The notes: generated by a model not told the origin, from the letters alone. DNA of 64,000 nt from Sphingomonas quercus (GCF_018863195.1 NZ_JAHKRT010000002.1:186001-250000), one strand, 5' to 3'. Counted from the stretch's first letter, positions 51,524 to 61,342 are shown. Numbers and translations are program-made.

Positions 51524-53245
51524 CTAGCCCTCCCCGAAGCGGTGAGGCAGGGCCGGCAGGCGGGCGACGAGGGCGGCGTGCAGCTCCTCGCGCCGCTCCC
51601 ACAGCCGGGCATACCAGTCCGCCCGCGCCTGCGCCTGATCGGCGAACATGCGGGCGTCGCGGACGCCCTCCCACGCGGCGCGGGCCAGCGCGCGGCGGCG
51701 GGCCGGATCGTCGAGCAGGCCGGTGAGCAGAGGCGCCCAGTCGGCCAGCGTTTGTGCGATAAGGCCGGTCTCGCCGTCACGGATGCTCTCGGCATAGACC
51801 GCCGGGGAGGCGATGGCGGCAACGCCCTGCGACGCGGCCTCGACATATTTGATGTCGCTCTTGAACGTCTCCGCCTCCAGACCCTCGAGCGGCATCAGCA
51901 CGATGTCGCACGCCGCCATCGCCTCCAGATAGGCGTCATAGGGCTGGGCCGGCAGGAAGCGCTTCCGCTCGGTGGGCAGCATCTCGAAGAAGCGCCGATC
52001 ATGGACGACGGTGAATTCCGTGTCCGGGTGAGCGGCGATCGCCGCCGCCAGCGAGGCGGCGACGGGGCCGCTGAACCCCTCGCGATTCAGAGCGCCGTAG
52101 AACACCCGCGCCGGTCCCGCGCCACGTTCCGGAAACGGCGGCAGCGCGAAGGCGGTGTTGGGAAAGACGGCGACCTCGTGGTTGTGCGCGCGGATGGCGT
52201 GGGCGAGCGGCAGCGTCGAGGTCTGCACGGCATGGGCAGCGGCCGTCGCCAGCCATTTGAGCGGACTGTCCGGCTGATGGTGGACGCGCGCCATGAGGTC
52301 GGGGTGGTCGTCCAGCTCGGCGACGACGATCCAGCCATGGCGCACGGCATGGGCGATGGTGCCCGTCCAGGCCACCGGGTCCCGCGGCGCGGCGCGCTGG
52401 ATGACGAGGACCTTGGGCGCGTCCACCGGGAGGTGCGGCAGCCGCGCCTCCGATTCCTGATAGCCGACGGTGAGATCGGGCACCGACTGGAGCTGTTCGG
52501 CCGGCAGGCGGGTGCGCACGTCCATCAGGCGCGGGGCGAGGGCGGCGATCTCGACATGGACGAGCGGGGCGGCGGGCCGCGCCGTCTTCTCCGCGACGAC
52601 GACATATTGCAGCGTCGAGGCGCGCTGAATGAACGCCTGGCGATCCAGCCCCATATGCCGGGCGACGTCGGCAAGCGGGCCGATCCACTGCTGCGCGGTA
52701 TCGCGATCGAGCAGAAACTGGCGCGGGCGCACCTTGCGCGTGCGATAGCCGGCGCGCACCAGCGCGTCCTCGAGCGACGCCAGCGTGAAGAAGCGCAAAT
52801 GGGTGCGGTCGAACAGGCCCGAGTCGTCGCTCGGCCAGCGCCCGTTGATGAGGTGGTAAAGCGCTGACCAGTGGCCGACATTCGGCACGCTGAGCACGAG
52901 ATGGCCGTCATCGCCAAGCAACCGGTAGAGCCGGGCGAGCACCGCGTCGGCATCGCGGAAATGCTCCAGCACGTCGCCGAGCACGATCGCGTCGAACGGC
53001 TCGCCGCCGGTGATCTCGGCGTCGCTCATCGCCTCGAAATCGCCGCGCAGCAGCCGATCGACCACCGTTTCGGCATGATCCGCGGAGGGCCCGTGCATTT
53101 CGACGGCGGTGTAATGGCCGAGCGGATTGCGCGCCTTGTACGCCGCGGCGAGCGCCCCCTCGCCGCAGCCGAGCTCCAGCACCCGGCCGGCTGCAAGCGG
53201 CACCCAGCGGAGCAGCTCCGGATTGACGTTGCCAAAATAGGTCAT
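51524..53245 (-). CDS. Methyltransferase-glycosyltransferase fusion protein
   Basis: A 573-residue cytoplasmic protein with two enzyme modules. Residues 1-220 are a class I SAM-dependent methyltransferase: motif I VLELGCGEGALAAAYKA, FDAIVLGDVLEHFRDADAVL, and GHLVLSVPNVGHWSALYHLI. From about 265 to the end it is a GT-B glycosyltransferase-like domain with a DDHPDL region, TFKSDIKYVEAASQGVAAIA and SPAVYAESIRDGETGLIAQT, typical of GT1/GT4 donor-side motifs. The combination suggests modification of a polysaccharide or glycolipid by methylation and glycosyl transfer. No other cell-envelope biosynthesis genes lie nearby. The substrate is unknown. Confidence 0.85.
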   Translation of the reverse strand: MTYFGNVNPELLRWVPLAAGRVLELGCGEGALAAAYKARNPLGHYTAVEMHGPSADHAETVVDRLLRGDFEAMSDAEITGGEPFDAIVLGDVLEHFRDADAVLARLYRLLGDDGHLVLSVPNVGHWSALYHLINGRWPSDDSGLFDRTHLRFFTLASLEDALVRAGYRTRKVRPRQFLLDRDTAQQWIGPLADVARHMGLDRQAFIQRASTLQYVVVAEKTARPAAPLVHVEIAALAPRLMDVRTRLPAEQLQSVPDLTVGYQESEARLPHLPVDAPKVLVIQRAAPRDPVAWTGTIAHAVRHGWIVVAELDDHPDLMARVHHQPDSPLKWLATAAAHAVQTSTLPLAHAIRAHNHEVAVFPNTAFALPPFPERGAGPARVFYGALNREGFSGPVAASLAAAIAAHPDTEFTVVHDRRFFEMLPTERKRFLPAQPYDAYLEAMAACDIVLMPLEGLEAETFKSDIKYVEAASQGVAAIASPAVYAESIRDGETGLIAQTLADWAPLLTGLLDDPARRRALARAAWEGVRDARMFADQAQARADWYARLWERREELHAALVARLPALPHRFGEG

Positions 53246-53288
53246 CGCCGAGCGATGCGCGAAATGATCGCGGGCGGCAAGCCGGACC

Positions 53289-53717
53289 CTAGGATCCTGG
53301 CGCCCAGCCGGCCGGGGCGCGGGTGAAGCCGGAGAAGGCGAAGCCCGGCACCACCACGCAGCTCAGCAGCGCCCAGCCCGATCCGGCATGGGCGGAACGC
53401 CAGTCGCCGGCGGCGACGAAATGCTGCGGCCGCTGGCCGGCGAGGATTTCGGGACCGAGCATCATCGTCGTGGTCGGCCCGCGGTCCCCGGCGGCGGCGG
53501 AGAGGGCGACGGGCGCGCCGGCGTGCCACAGCCACAATTCGCCGGCATCCATGCGATGCCAATGCGAAGTCTCGCCCGCTTCCAGCAGCAAATGGATGGC
53601 GGTGCCCGCCGAGCGGCCCTCGTCGGTCAGCGGCGCGCGCCACGTCTCGCGAAACCAGCCGCCCTCCGGATGTTGGGTCAGGCCCAGCGCAGCGATGATC
53701 TGGCGAAGCTTCTGCAT
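53289..53717 (-). CDS. Cupin domain protein (DUF985 family)
   Basis: A 142-residue single cupin. It begins MQKLRQIIAALGLTQHPEGG followed by WFRETWRAP, the family marker, and has the metal site region SHWHRMDAGELWLWHAGAPV (two His and a Glu) and a second cupin half ending in VVVPGFAFSGFTRAPAGW. Family members are cytoplasmic, some bind sugar nucleotides or act as epimerase-like folds, but the function of DUF985 is not established. The frame is open upstream to 53909 through the PspC gene; ATG 53717 is the clear start. Confidence 0.88.
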   Translation of the reverse strand: MQKLRQIIAALGLTQHPEGGWFRETWRAPLTDEGRSAGTAIHLLLEAGETSHWHRMDAGELWLWHAGAPVALSAAAGDRGPTTTMMLGPEILAGQRPQHFVAAGDWRSAHAGSGWALLSCVVVPGFAFSGFTRAPAGWAPGS

Positions 53718-53773
53718 CGCGACGGACTGTGTGCCGCCTCGCCGGGCCGTGCAAGCTGGCTGATCGGCCGGGC

Positions 53774-53962
53774 TCAGCGCGGCGCCAGCCAGCCGGCGAG
53801 CAGATAGGCGGCGACGCCGACCACGCCGAAACTGAACAGGGTGAGCAGCGCCACGGCGACGCGCACCAGCGTCACGTCGAGCCCGGTGCGCTGCGCGATC
53901 CCGGCGCACACGCCCATCAGCCGGCCATTACTGCGATCGAGTCGGAAAATCCCGGTCGTCAT
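53774..53962 (-). CDS. PspC domain membrane protein
   Basis: A 62-residue protein consisting only of a PspC domain: FRLDRSNGRLMGVCAGIAQR, then TGLDVTLVRVAVALL and one membrane helix LTLFSFGVVGVAAYLLAGWL. PspC proteins act in the phage-shock/envelope stress response, where PspC helps control PspA. No pspA, pspB or pspF is nearby. It starts 23 bases after the stop of the 45-aa peptide behind a GAGGAGACC ribosome site, so the two form a small operon. The short form is complete for this domain. Confidence 0.85.
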   Translation of the reverse strand: MTTGIFRLDRSNGRLMGVCAGIAQRTGLDVTLVRVAVALLTLFSFGVVGVAAYLLAGWLAPR

Positions 53963-53985
53963 CGTCGGTCTCCTCAGGCGGCGGA

Positions 53986-54123
53986 TCAGGCGGAGATGGC
54001 GCGGGCGACGGCCTGGCGCTCGGCGGCGCGGGCCGGACCGACGGCGGCGGTGATCAGCGTGGCGCTCATCACCAGCGCGCTGGCGACGGAGAGCATGGTG
54101 CGGGAAAGCTCGGACTTGAACAT
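53986..54123 (-). CDS. Small exported peptide (45 aa) ahead of PspC
   Basis: A 45-residue frame: MFKSELSRTMLSVASALVMS followed by ATLITAAVGPARAAERQAVA and RAISA. A GAGGAG ribosome site is seven bases before the ATG 54123; an earlier ATG at 54129 is too close to that site. The hydrophobic segment ends in ARA-A, a signal-peptidase-like site, leaving a mature tail of only about ten basic residues (AERQAVARAISA). It forms an operon with the PspC protein. The build resembles the 41-aa peptide at 47066. Not recognised otherwise. Confidence 0.55.
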   Translation of the reverse strand: MFKSELSRTMLSVASALVMSATLITAAVGPARAAERQAVARAISA

Positions 54124-54195
54124 GATCATTCTCCTCAGCTGCGGAAGCGCCGTCATGCTGGGGAGATTGCACGGGTCGTGCCAAATGCTAACATA

Positions 54196-54215
54196 CGATA
54201 ATCTAATGATTATCG
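54196..54215. promoter_or_regulatory. Inverted repeat CGATAATC-TAAT-GATTATCG upstream of the peptide-PspC operon
   Basis: Perfect 8-bp arms (54196-54203 and 54208-54215) around TAAT lie 73 bp before the 45-aa peptide start, in an AT-rich patch of a GC-rich region. The symmetry and position fit a regulator operator overlapping a promoter. The regulator is unknown. Confidence 0.5.
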
Positions 54216-54222
54216 CGAACCA

Positions 54223-54260
54223 GGCGCAGTTTGCCGTTCCAACTCATGGCGAACTGCGCC
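54223..54260. terminator. 13-bp hairpin after the short-chain dehydrogenase gene
   Basis: GGCGCAGTTTGCC (54223-54235) pairs with GGCGAACTGCGCC (54248-54260), one G-U, around a 12-nt loop, 22 bases past the dehydrogenase stop on the minus strand. There is no T-tract, so it may be a terminator or part of the following operon's control region. Confidence 0.5.
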
Positions 54261-54281
54261 AAGATTTCGCAATTGTCACCG

Positions 54282-55136
54282 CTAGCCGTTGACGATCGTC
54301 CCGCCATTGGGGTGTAGCACCTGCCCGGACATGTAGCGGGCATCCTCACAGGCGAGGAACAGGAAGGACGGCGCCACCTCATTGGGCTCGCCGGGGCGGC
54401 CCATCGGCGTGTCCTTGCCGAAATCCTTGAGCTTTTCGGGGCTCGCCCCGCCGCAGGGATTGAGCGGCGTCCAGATCGGCCCCGGCGCCACCGCGTTGAC
54501 GCGGATCCCCTCGCCGACGAGGTTTTCGGACAGCGAGCGGGTGAAGGCGGTGATCGCGCCCTTGGTGGAGGAATAGTCGAGCAGCTCCTTCGAGCCCTGA
54601 TAATTGGTGACCGAGGTACAGTTCACGATCGCCGCGCCACGTTTCAGGTGCGGGCGGGCGGCCTGGGTCATGAAGAACATGCCGAAGATGTTGGTCTGGA
54701 AGGTGCGGCGCAGCTGCTCCTCGGTGATATCCCGGATGTCCTGGTCGGGATGCTGCTCCCCGGCATTGTTGACGAGGATGTCGAGCCGGCCGAACGCGGC
54801 TACCGTCTCGGCGACGGCGCGATCGCAGAATGCCTTGTCGCCGACGTCGCCGGCGAGGGTGATGGCGCGGCGGCCCTCGGCCTCGACCGCGCGCCTGGTT
54901 TCGGCGGCGTCGTCATGCTCGCAAAGATAGACGATGGCGACGTCCGCGCCCTCGCGCGCGAACAGCGCCGCCACGGCGCGGCCGATGCCGCTGTCCGCCC
55001 CGGTGATCAGCGCCGCCTTGCCGGCCATCCGCCCGGAACCCGGATAGAGCGGCTGCCACTCCGGCTGGCGATCGAGCGCGCTCTCGTGGCCCGGCAGGCC
55101 ATCCTCATGGATCATCGGTTCGGTGTCGGCCATCAT
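54282..55136 (-). CDS. Short-chain dehydrogenase/reductase (YghA/YdaD-like)
   Basis: A 284-residue SDR oxidoreductase with NAD(P)-binding ALITGADSGIGRAVAALFAR and the catalytic Ser-Tyr-Lys in NCTSVTNYQGSKELLDYSST-K. The N-terminal extension (PGHESALDRQPEWQPLYPG) and the C-terminal HPNGGTIVNG match the YghA/YhdF-type subfamily often labelled glucose/ribitol dehydrogenase or stress-linked oxidoreductase. The substrate is uncertain. Start ATG 55136; the next codon is also ATG. A hairpin follows the gene. Confidence 0.9.
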   Translation of the reverse strand: MMADTEPMIHEDGLPGHESALDRQPEWQPLYPGSGRMAGKAALITGADSGIGRAVAALFAREGADVAIVYLCEHDDAAETRRAVEAEGRRAITLAGDVGDKAFCDRAVAETVAAFGRLDILVNNAGEQHPDQDIRDITEEQLRRTFQTNIFGMFFMTQAARPHLKRGAAIVNCTSVTNYQGSKELLDYSSTKGAITAFTRSLSENLVGEGIRVNAVAPGPIWTPLNPCGGASPEKLKDFGKDTPMGRPGEPNEVAPSFLFLACEDARYMSGQVLHPNGGTIVNG

Positions 55137-55196
55137 CGTCTCTCTCTTCCACACGGGCTGTACCCCGTGGAGAGAACGGCCGCGGCCGCGAACGGT

Positions 55197-55430
55197 TCAG
55201 CCGTGCGGCAGGCTGGCGAGGGTGCGCCGCGCGCTCTCGGCGCTTTCCGGGCGGCAGCGGGCGAGGACGGTGGGGAAATCGAGGTCGAGGTTGCGGCCGA
55301 GGACATGGCCCATCGCCGCCTGGCAGGCCTCGGCGGAAGGGTAGGGCGTGCTGGCGATGCGCACCTCGCGGCATAACGCCTCGGCATCGCCGCAGCCCAG
55401 TATCGCCATGATGAACAAGGTCGGCCCCAT
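55197..55430 (-). CDS. Small cysteine-containing hypothetical protein (77 aa)
   Basis: A 77-residue protein beginning MGPTLFIMAILGCGDAEALC and continuing through TPYPSAEACQAAMGHVL to a C-terminal CRPESAESARRTLASLPHG. It has four Cys in the pattern C-x6-C-x(18-20)-C-x(~20)-C, a short hydrophobic N-terminus, and conserved-looking LDLDFPTVLARC. The short hydrophobic start could be a signal peptide and the cysteines a disulfide-bonded domain. Proteins of this look are present in sphingomonads as hypothetical proteins (recall). It is divergent from the ABC exporter gene and lies 60 bp from the dehydrogenase gene start. Confidence 0.6.
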   Translation of the reverse strand: MGPTLFIMAILGCGDAEALCREVRIASTPYPSAEACQAAMGHVLGRNLDLDFPTVLARCRPESAESARRTLASLPHG

Positions 55431-55571
55431 CGTCCGATGCCCCCGATCCGCGGCCCGTCCGCGCTTCCTGCAGATTTCACGACAGGGCGCTGCGACAAAA
55501 CGCTTCGTCGACGGAGCCGTTCCACCGCGCGACTGGCGTGGCGGCGCGGACGCCCTATCTTGGGCGCCGAC

Positions 55572-57401
55572 ATGCCACCTGCCCATTCGACCACGCCGGC
55601 GCCCGCGCCGCGCCCGCGCGCCGGCTTTGCCGCGCTCCGCCGTTTCCTCCCCTATCTGTGGCCGGCCGATGCGCCGGCGCTGCGCGCCCGCGTCGTCATC
55701 GCGCTGATGCTGGTGATCGGGGCGAAGGCGATCACCCTGCTGATGCCGTTCGCCTACAAGGCGGCGATCGACCGCATGGCGCCGGGTCTGGAGCCGGGGG
55801 TGGGGCTCGCCGTGGCGCTGGTCGCCGCCTATGCCGGCGCGCGCTTTGGCGGCGTGTTGTTCGACAATCTGCGCAACGCGATCTTCGAGCGGGTCGGCCA
55901 GGATGCGGCGCGGCGGCTCGCCGTGCAGGTGTTCGAGCATCTCCACCAGCTCTCGCTGCGCTATCATCTCGAGCGGCGCACCGGTGCCCTCACCCGCATT
56001 ATCGAGCGCGGCACCAAGAGCATCGATTCGATGCTCTACTTCCTGATCTTCTCGATCGGGCCGACGATCCTCGAACTGGTCGCAGTGTGCATCATCTTCC
56101 TCGGCAAGTTCGGCTGGGGGATGGTGGGGGCGACGGTGGCGATGGTCATCGCTTATGTGGTGTTCACGCGCCGGGTGACGGAATGGCGCATCGGCGTGCG
56201 CCGCGAATGGGCGGAGTTCGACGCCCGCACCACGCAGCGTGCGGTGGATTCGCTGCTCAATTACGAGACCGTCAAATATTTCGGTGCCGAGCAGGTCGAG
56301 GCGCGCCGCTACGAAAGCGCCGTCCGCCAGCTCACCGACGCGACGGTGAAGGTCGAGGGCTCGCTCGCCGCGCTCAACATCGGCCAGTCGCTGATCACCA
56401 ACCTGATGATGGCCGGCGCCATGGGCTATACGGTGTGGGGCTGGAGCAAGGGCCAGTTCACCACCGGCGACGTGGTGCTCGTCAATACCCTGCTCGCCCA
56501 GCTGTTCCGGCCTCTCGACATGCTCGGCATGGTCTATCGCGAGATCCGCCAGGGGCTGATCGACATGGAGGCCATGTTTGGCCTCGTCGACACGCCGGCC
56601 GAGGTCGTCGACAAGCCCGGCGCGGCGGCGCTTGCCGTTGCCGGCGGCGCGGTGCGCCTCGAAAATGTGCGCTTCGCCTATGATCCGGAGCGGCCGATCC
56701 TGAACGGCATCGACATCGACGTGCCGGCCGGACGCACGCTGGCAGTGGTCGGGCCGTCGGGCGCCGGCAAGTCGACGCTCGCCCGGCTGCTCTATCGTTT
56801 CTACGAGGTGACGGGCGGTCGCATCCTCATCGACGGGCAGGACATCCGCGAGGTCAGCCAGGCATCGCTGCGCGCGGCGATCGGCATCGTGCCGCAGGAC
56901 ACGGTGCTGTTCAACGACACCATCGGCTACAATATCGGCTATGGGCGCGACGGCGCCTCGCAGGCCGAGATCGAAGAGGCCGCGCGCGGGGCGGCGATCC
57001 ATGATTTCATCGCCAGCCTGCCCGAGGGCTATGCCACCCGCGTCGGCGAACGCGGGCTGAAGCTGTCCGGCGGCGAGAAGCAGCGCGTCGCCATCGCCCG
57101 CACGCTCCTCAAGGACCCGCCGGTGCTGATCCTCGACGAGGCGACCAGCGCGCTCGACAGCCGTACCGAAGCCGATATCCAGGAGACGCTGGCGCGGGTG
57201 TCGGCGCGGCGGACGACGATCGTCATCGCGCATCGCCTCTCGACCGTGGTCGACGCCGACGAGATCGTGGTGCTGGAGGCCGGGCAGGTGGCGGAGCGCG
57301 GCACCCATGCGGCGCTGCTGCGCATGGGCGGGCTATATGCCGAGATGTGGAACCGGCAGGCCGCCGAGCGCGAGGCGGCCGAGGCGCTGGCGGCGGAGTA
57401 A
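55572..57401 (+). CDS. Atm1-type ABC exporter (heavy-metal/glutathione-conjugate family)
   Basis: A 609-residue half-transporter with a fused membrane domain (about residues 1-330, six helices) and ATPase domain. The NYETVKYFGAEQVEARRYES block is the hallmark of Atm1/HMT1 transporters, which export glutathione-linked or sulfur-containing species and confer metal tolerance. The ATPase has Walker A VVGPSGAGKSTLARLLYRFY, signature KLSGGEKQRVAIARTLLK and Walker B PPVLILDEATSALDSRTEAD. ATG 55572 is chosen over upstream in-frame codons, which have no family similarity. A dispersed repeat follows the stop. Confidence 0.94.
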   Translation: MPPAHSTTPAPAPRPRAGFAALRRFLPYLWPADAPALRARVVIALMLVIGAKAITLLMPFAYKAAIDRMAPGLEPGVGLAVALVAAYAGARFGGVLFDNLRNAIFERVGQDAARRLAVQVFEHLHQLSLRYHLERRTGALTRIIERGTKSIDSMLYFLIFSIGPTILELVAVCIIFLGKFGWGMVGATVAMVIAYVVFTRRVTEWRIGVRREWAEFDARTTQRAVDSLLNYETVKYFGAEQVEARRYESAVRQLTDATVKVEGSLAALNIGQSLITNLMMAGAMGYTVWGWSKGQFTTGDVVLVNTLLAQLFRPLDMLGMVYREIRQGLIDMEAMFGLVDTPAEVVDKPGAAALAVAGGAVRLENVRFAYDPERPILNGIDIDVPAGRTLAVVGPSGAGKSTLARLLYRFYEVTGGRILIDGQDIREVSQASLRAAIGIVPQDTVLFNDTIGYNIGYGRDGASQAEIEEAARGAAIHDFIASLPEGYATRVGERGLKLSGGEKQRVAIARTLLKDPPVLILDEATSALDSRTEADIQETLARVSARRTTIVIAHRLSTVVDADEIVVLEAGQVAERGTHAALLRMGGLYAEMWNRQAAEREAAEALAAE

Positions 57402-57405
57402 CCCC

Positions 57406-57493
57406 CGTCACCCGGAATTCGTTTCGGGGGCCGCTCCTCCACAGGCTTCGGAGAGTGCGGCCGGGTGGATGCCGAAGCAAGTTCAGCATGACG
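57406..57493. repeat. Dispersed intergenic repeat, copy 3 (long form)
   Basis: CGTCACCCGGAATTCGTTTC opens and GATGCCGAAGCAAGTTCAGC plus ATGACG closes an 88-bp imperfect inverted repeat between the ABC exporter and recQ. It matches the copy at 888-976 in arm sequence and in the internal CCACAGGCTTCGGAG. An ATG in the right arm is in frame with recQ. Confidence 0.8.
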
Positions 57494-57522
57494 ATGGCGT
57501 GAAACCCGCTAGAGACACGTCT

Positions 57523-59294
<1,772 letters not shown>

Positions 59295-59298
<4 letters not shown>

Positions 59299-59714
59299 GC
59301 GAGTTCAAGAAGCTGAGCGACCAGGTCTTCGTCTCGCGGCAGATCACCGTCGCCGATGTCGAAGAGGCCAAGCGTCTGGGAGTGACGCTGATCATCAACA
59401 ATCGTCCGGACGGCGAGGAGCCGGGCCAGCCCACCGCCGCCGAGATCGGCGCCGCCGCGAAGGCCGCGGGCATCGATTATCGCACCGTGCCGGTCGATCA
59501 TTCCGGCTTTCGCCCCGAGCAGGTGGCGGCGATGGGCGAGGCGCTGGACGGTGCCAGTGGCCCCGTGCTCGCCTTCTGCCGATCCGGCATGCGCTCTACG
59601 GCGCTGTGGGCGCTGTCGCAGCGTGGCAAGGGTGCGGACGGCGCGGCGCTGATGTCGAGCGCGCGCAACGCCGGCTATGATCTCTCCTCAATCAGCGGCG
59701 CCTTGACCCGCTGA
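59295..59714 (+). CDS. TIGR01244-family sulfurtransferase/phosphatase-like protein
   Basis: A 139-residue protein of the TIGR01244 (Blh/DUF442) family. It starts FKKLSDQVFVSRQITVADVE, has IINNRPDGEEPGQPT and the active-site loop AFCRSGMRSTALWAL. The loop is six residues (CRSGMR), as in rhodanese-like sulfurtransferases; protein phosphatases have seven, so sulfur transfer is the likelier chemistry. Family members are linked to sulfide handling in some bacteria. It overlaps recQ by ATGA (59295-59298), meaning translational coupling to a DNA helicase. No sulfur-metabolism genes are linked. Confidence 0.88.
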
Positions 59715-59738
59715 CCCGCCCGTCGCCGGAAGGCAGAC

Positions 59739-59811
59739 AAAAAAAGGGCCGGTCCCGAGGGGCCGGCCCTTAAGTTTTAGGAGAGGATGCCTGAAAGGCA
59801 GGTCCTTTTTC
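59739..59811 (-). ncRNA. Candidate small RNA with exposed CUCC motif and its own terminator
   Basis: Reading the minus strand, a hairpin GGACCTGCCTTTCAGGCATCC (59805-59785) is followed by a 13-nt unpaired CTCTCCTAAAACTTA-like segment (59784-59770) and a strong terminator stem AAGGGCCGG/CCGGCCCTT with loop CCTCGGGA, ending in seven U (59745-59739). Such a plan, with an exposed anti-Shine-Dalgarno CUCCU, is typical of trans-acting small RNAs. The amtB terminator at 59941-59969 makes read-through from amtB unlikely. The 5' end is not determined, and the transcript may reach upstream toward 59900. No gene product is claimed. Confidence 0.4.
59785..59810 (+). terminator. Terminator-like hairpin downstream of the TIGR01244 gene
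   Basis: TGCCT-GAA-AGGCA with flanking GGA/TCC, followed by TTTTT (59806-59810). On the + strand it would end the recQ operon; the earlier stem at 59744-59771 may help. It coincides with hairpin I of the minus-strand RNA candidate. Confidence 0.55.
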
Positions 59812-59940
59812 GCAACGAATCGGTCATTGTGCAAGTGCGTAATAGCGCTACACGGTTGCAAAGACTGCAATCAAGAAAATGGCCGTTTTACGAGGATGGG
59901 ATCGGTAACATTTCGGGACGTTAGCCACTCTCGCCGACGC

Positions 59941-59969
59941 AAAAAAAGGCCGGCGGTTTTGCCGCCGGC
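59941..59969 (-). terminator. Rho-independent terminator of amtB
   Basis: On the minus strand GGCCGGCGG (59969-59961) pairs with CCGCCGGCC (59955-59947) around CAAAA and is followed by six T residues (59946-59941). It is 27 bases past the amtB stop. Confidence 0.85.
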
Positions 59970-59995
59970 CCAGTCTCTCTCGCAGGAGGAACCTG

Positions 59996-61321
59996 TCAGG
60001 AATTATAGGCGCGCTCGCCATGCTCGCCGAGGTCGAGGCCTTCGAGTTCGACCTCGCGGCTGACCCGGAGCCCGGTGACCAGCTTGGCGATGTAGATGGC
60101 GATGACGGTACCGATCGCCGCCCAGACGACCGTCGTCAGCACCGCCTCGATCTGCACGACCAGCTGGTGGCCGATGGCGAAATCCGGCTTGCCCGGGCCG
60201 CCGAGCGACGGGGCGTAGACGATGCCCGTGCCGATCGCGCCGATCATCCCGCCGATGCCGTGGACGCCGAACGCATCCAGCGCATCGTCATAGCCGAGCT
60301 TCGGCTTCATCACCGTCACCGCGAAGAAGCAGACCACGCTCGCCACCGCGCCGAGGACGATCGCGCCGAACGGGCCGGAATTGCCCGCTGCCGGCGTCAC
60401 CGCCACGAGGCCGGCGACGATGCCCGAGCAGAAGCCCAGGGCCGAGCCCTTGTGACCGGCGGCGCGCTCCGCCAGCATCCAGACGAGGCCCGCGGACGCC
60501 GTGGCGACGAAGGTGTTGATCATGGCCAGCGCGGCCGAGCCGTTCGCCTCCAGCGCGGAGCCGGCGTTGAAGCCGAACCAGCCCACCCACAGCAGGCCGG
60601 TGCCGACGCCGGTCAGCGTCAGCGAGTGCGGCGCCATGCGCTCATGCGGATAGCCGTGGCGCTTGCCGAGGATGATCGCGGCGACCAGCGCCGAGACGCC
60701 GGCGTTGATATGGACCACCGTGCCGCCGGCGAAATCCAGCGCGCCCTTGGCGAAGAACAGGCCATTCGAGGCCCAGACCATGTGCGCCACCGGGAAATAG
60801 ACGATGGTCAGCCAGACCAGCGCAAAGACCATCACGGCGGCGAACTTCATCCGCTCCACCGTCGAGCCGAGCACCAGCGCGACCGTGATCGCGGCGAACG
60901 TCATCTGGAAGCAGACGAACACATATTCCGGAATGGCGACGCCGGGCGTGAAGGTCGGCGCCACGCTGTCCGGGGTGATGCCGTGGAGGAACAGCTTGCC
61001 GAAGCCGGCGACGAAGGCGTTGCCGCCGTCGCCGAAGGCCATGGTATAGCCCCAGCACACCCACACCAGCATCGCCAGCGCCGCGACGGCGCCGATCTGC
61101 GTCATCGTCGACAGCATGTTCTTCGCGCGGGTGAGGCCGCCGTAAAATAGCGCCAGGCCCGGCACGATCATCGCCAGCACCAGCAGGGTGGAGGTCATCA
61201 TCCAGGCGGTGTCGCCCTTGTTGACCGTGGGCGCGGCGGCGGCCGCCGCATCCTGGGCCCAGGCCGGCGTCGCCGCCAGCATGGCGAGGCCCGCCGCCGT
61301 CAATTTGGTAGAAAGACGCAT
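59996..61321 (-). CDS. amtB: Ammonium transporter AmtB
   Basis: A 441-residue trimeric inner-membrane channel for ammonium. The protein has a cleavable signal peptide (MRLSTKLTAAGLAMLAATPA-WAQ), then 11 hydrophobic segments. The twin histidines of the pore are in FAGGTVVHINAGVSALVAAI and in DDALDAFGVHGIGGMIGAIG; the recruitment Phe/Trp region (MTFAAITVALVLGSTVERMK) is present. It follows glnK by 21 bp, the usual order glnK-amtB, and is expected to be blocked by unmodified GlnK. A rho-independent terminator follows. Confidence 0.97.
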   Translation of the reverse strand: MRLSTKLTAAGLAMLAATPAWAQDAAAAAAPTVNKGDTAWMMTSTLLVLAMIVPGLALFYGGLTRAKNMLSTMTQIGAVAALAMLVWVCWGYTMAFGDGGNAFVAGFGKLFLHGITPDSVAPTFTPGVAIPEYVFVCFQMTFAAITVALVLGSTVERMKFAAVMVFALVWLTIVYFPVAHMVWASNGLFFAKGALDFAGGTVVHINAGVSALVAAIILGKRHGYPHERMAPHSLTLTGVGTGLLWVGWFGFNAGSALEANGSAALAMINTFVATASAGLVWMLAERAAGHKGSALGFCSGIVAGLVAVTPAAGNSGPFGAIVLGAVASVVCFFAVTVMKPKLGYDDALDAFGVHGIGGMIGAIGTGIVYAPSLGGPGKPDFAIGHQLVVQIEAVLTTVVWAAIGTVIAIYIAKLVTGLRVSREVELEGLDLGEHGERAYNS

Positions 61322-61342
61322 CGCGTTCCCCCCCTTTCCCCG

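Noticed and set aside
59787-59924. A 45-codon + strand frame (MPERQVLFRNESVIVQVRNS at its start) with GGAGAGG before its ATG
   Set aside because: Its ribosome-site and start region coincide with the terminator and hairpin of the minus-strand RNA candidate and with a + strand terminator. The peptide has no signal or motif. It cannot be fully excluded.
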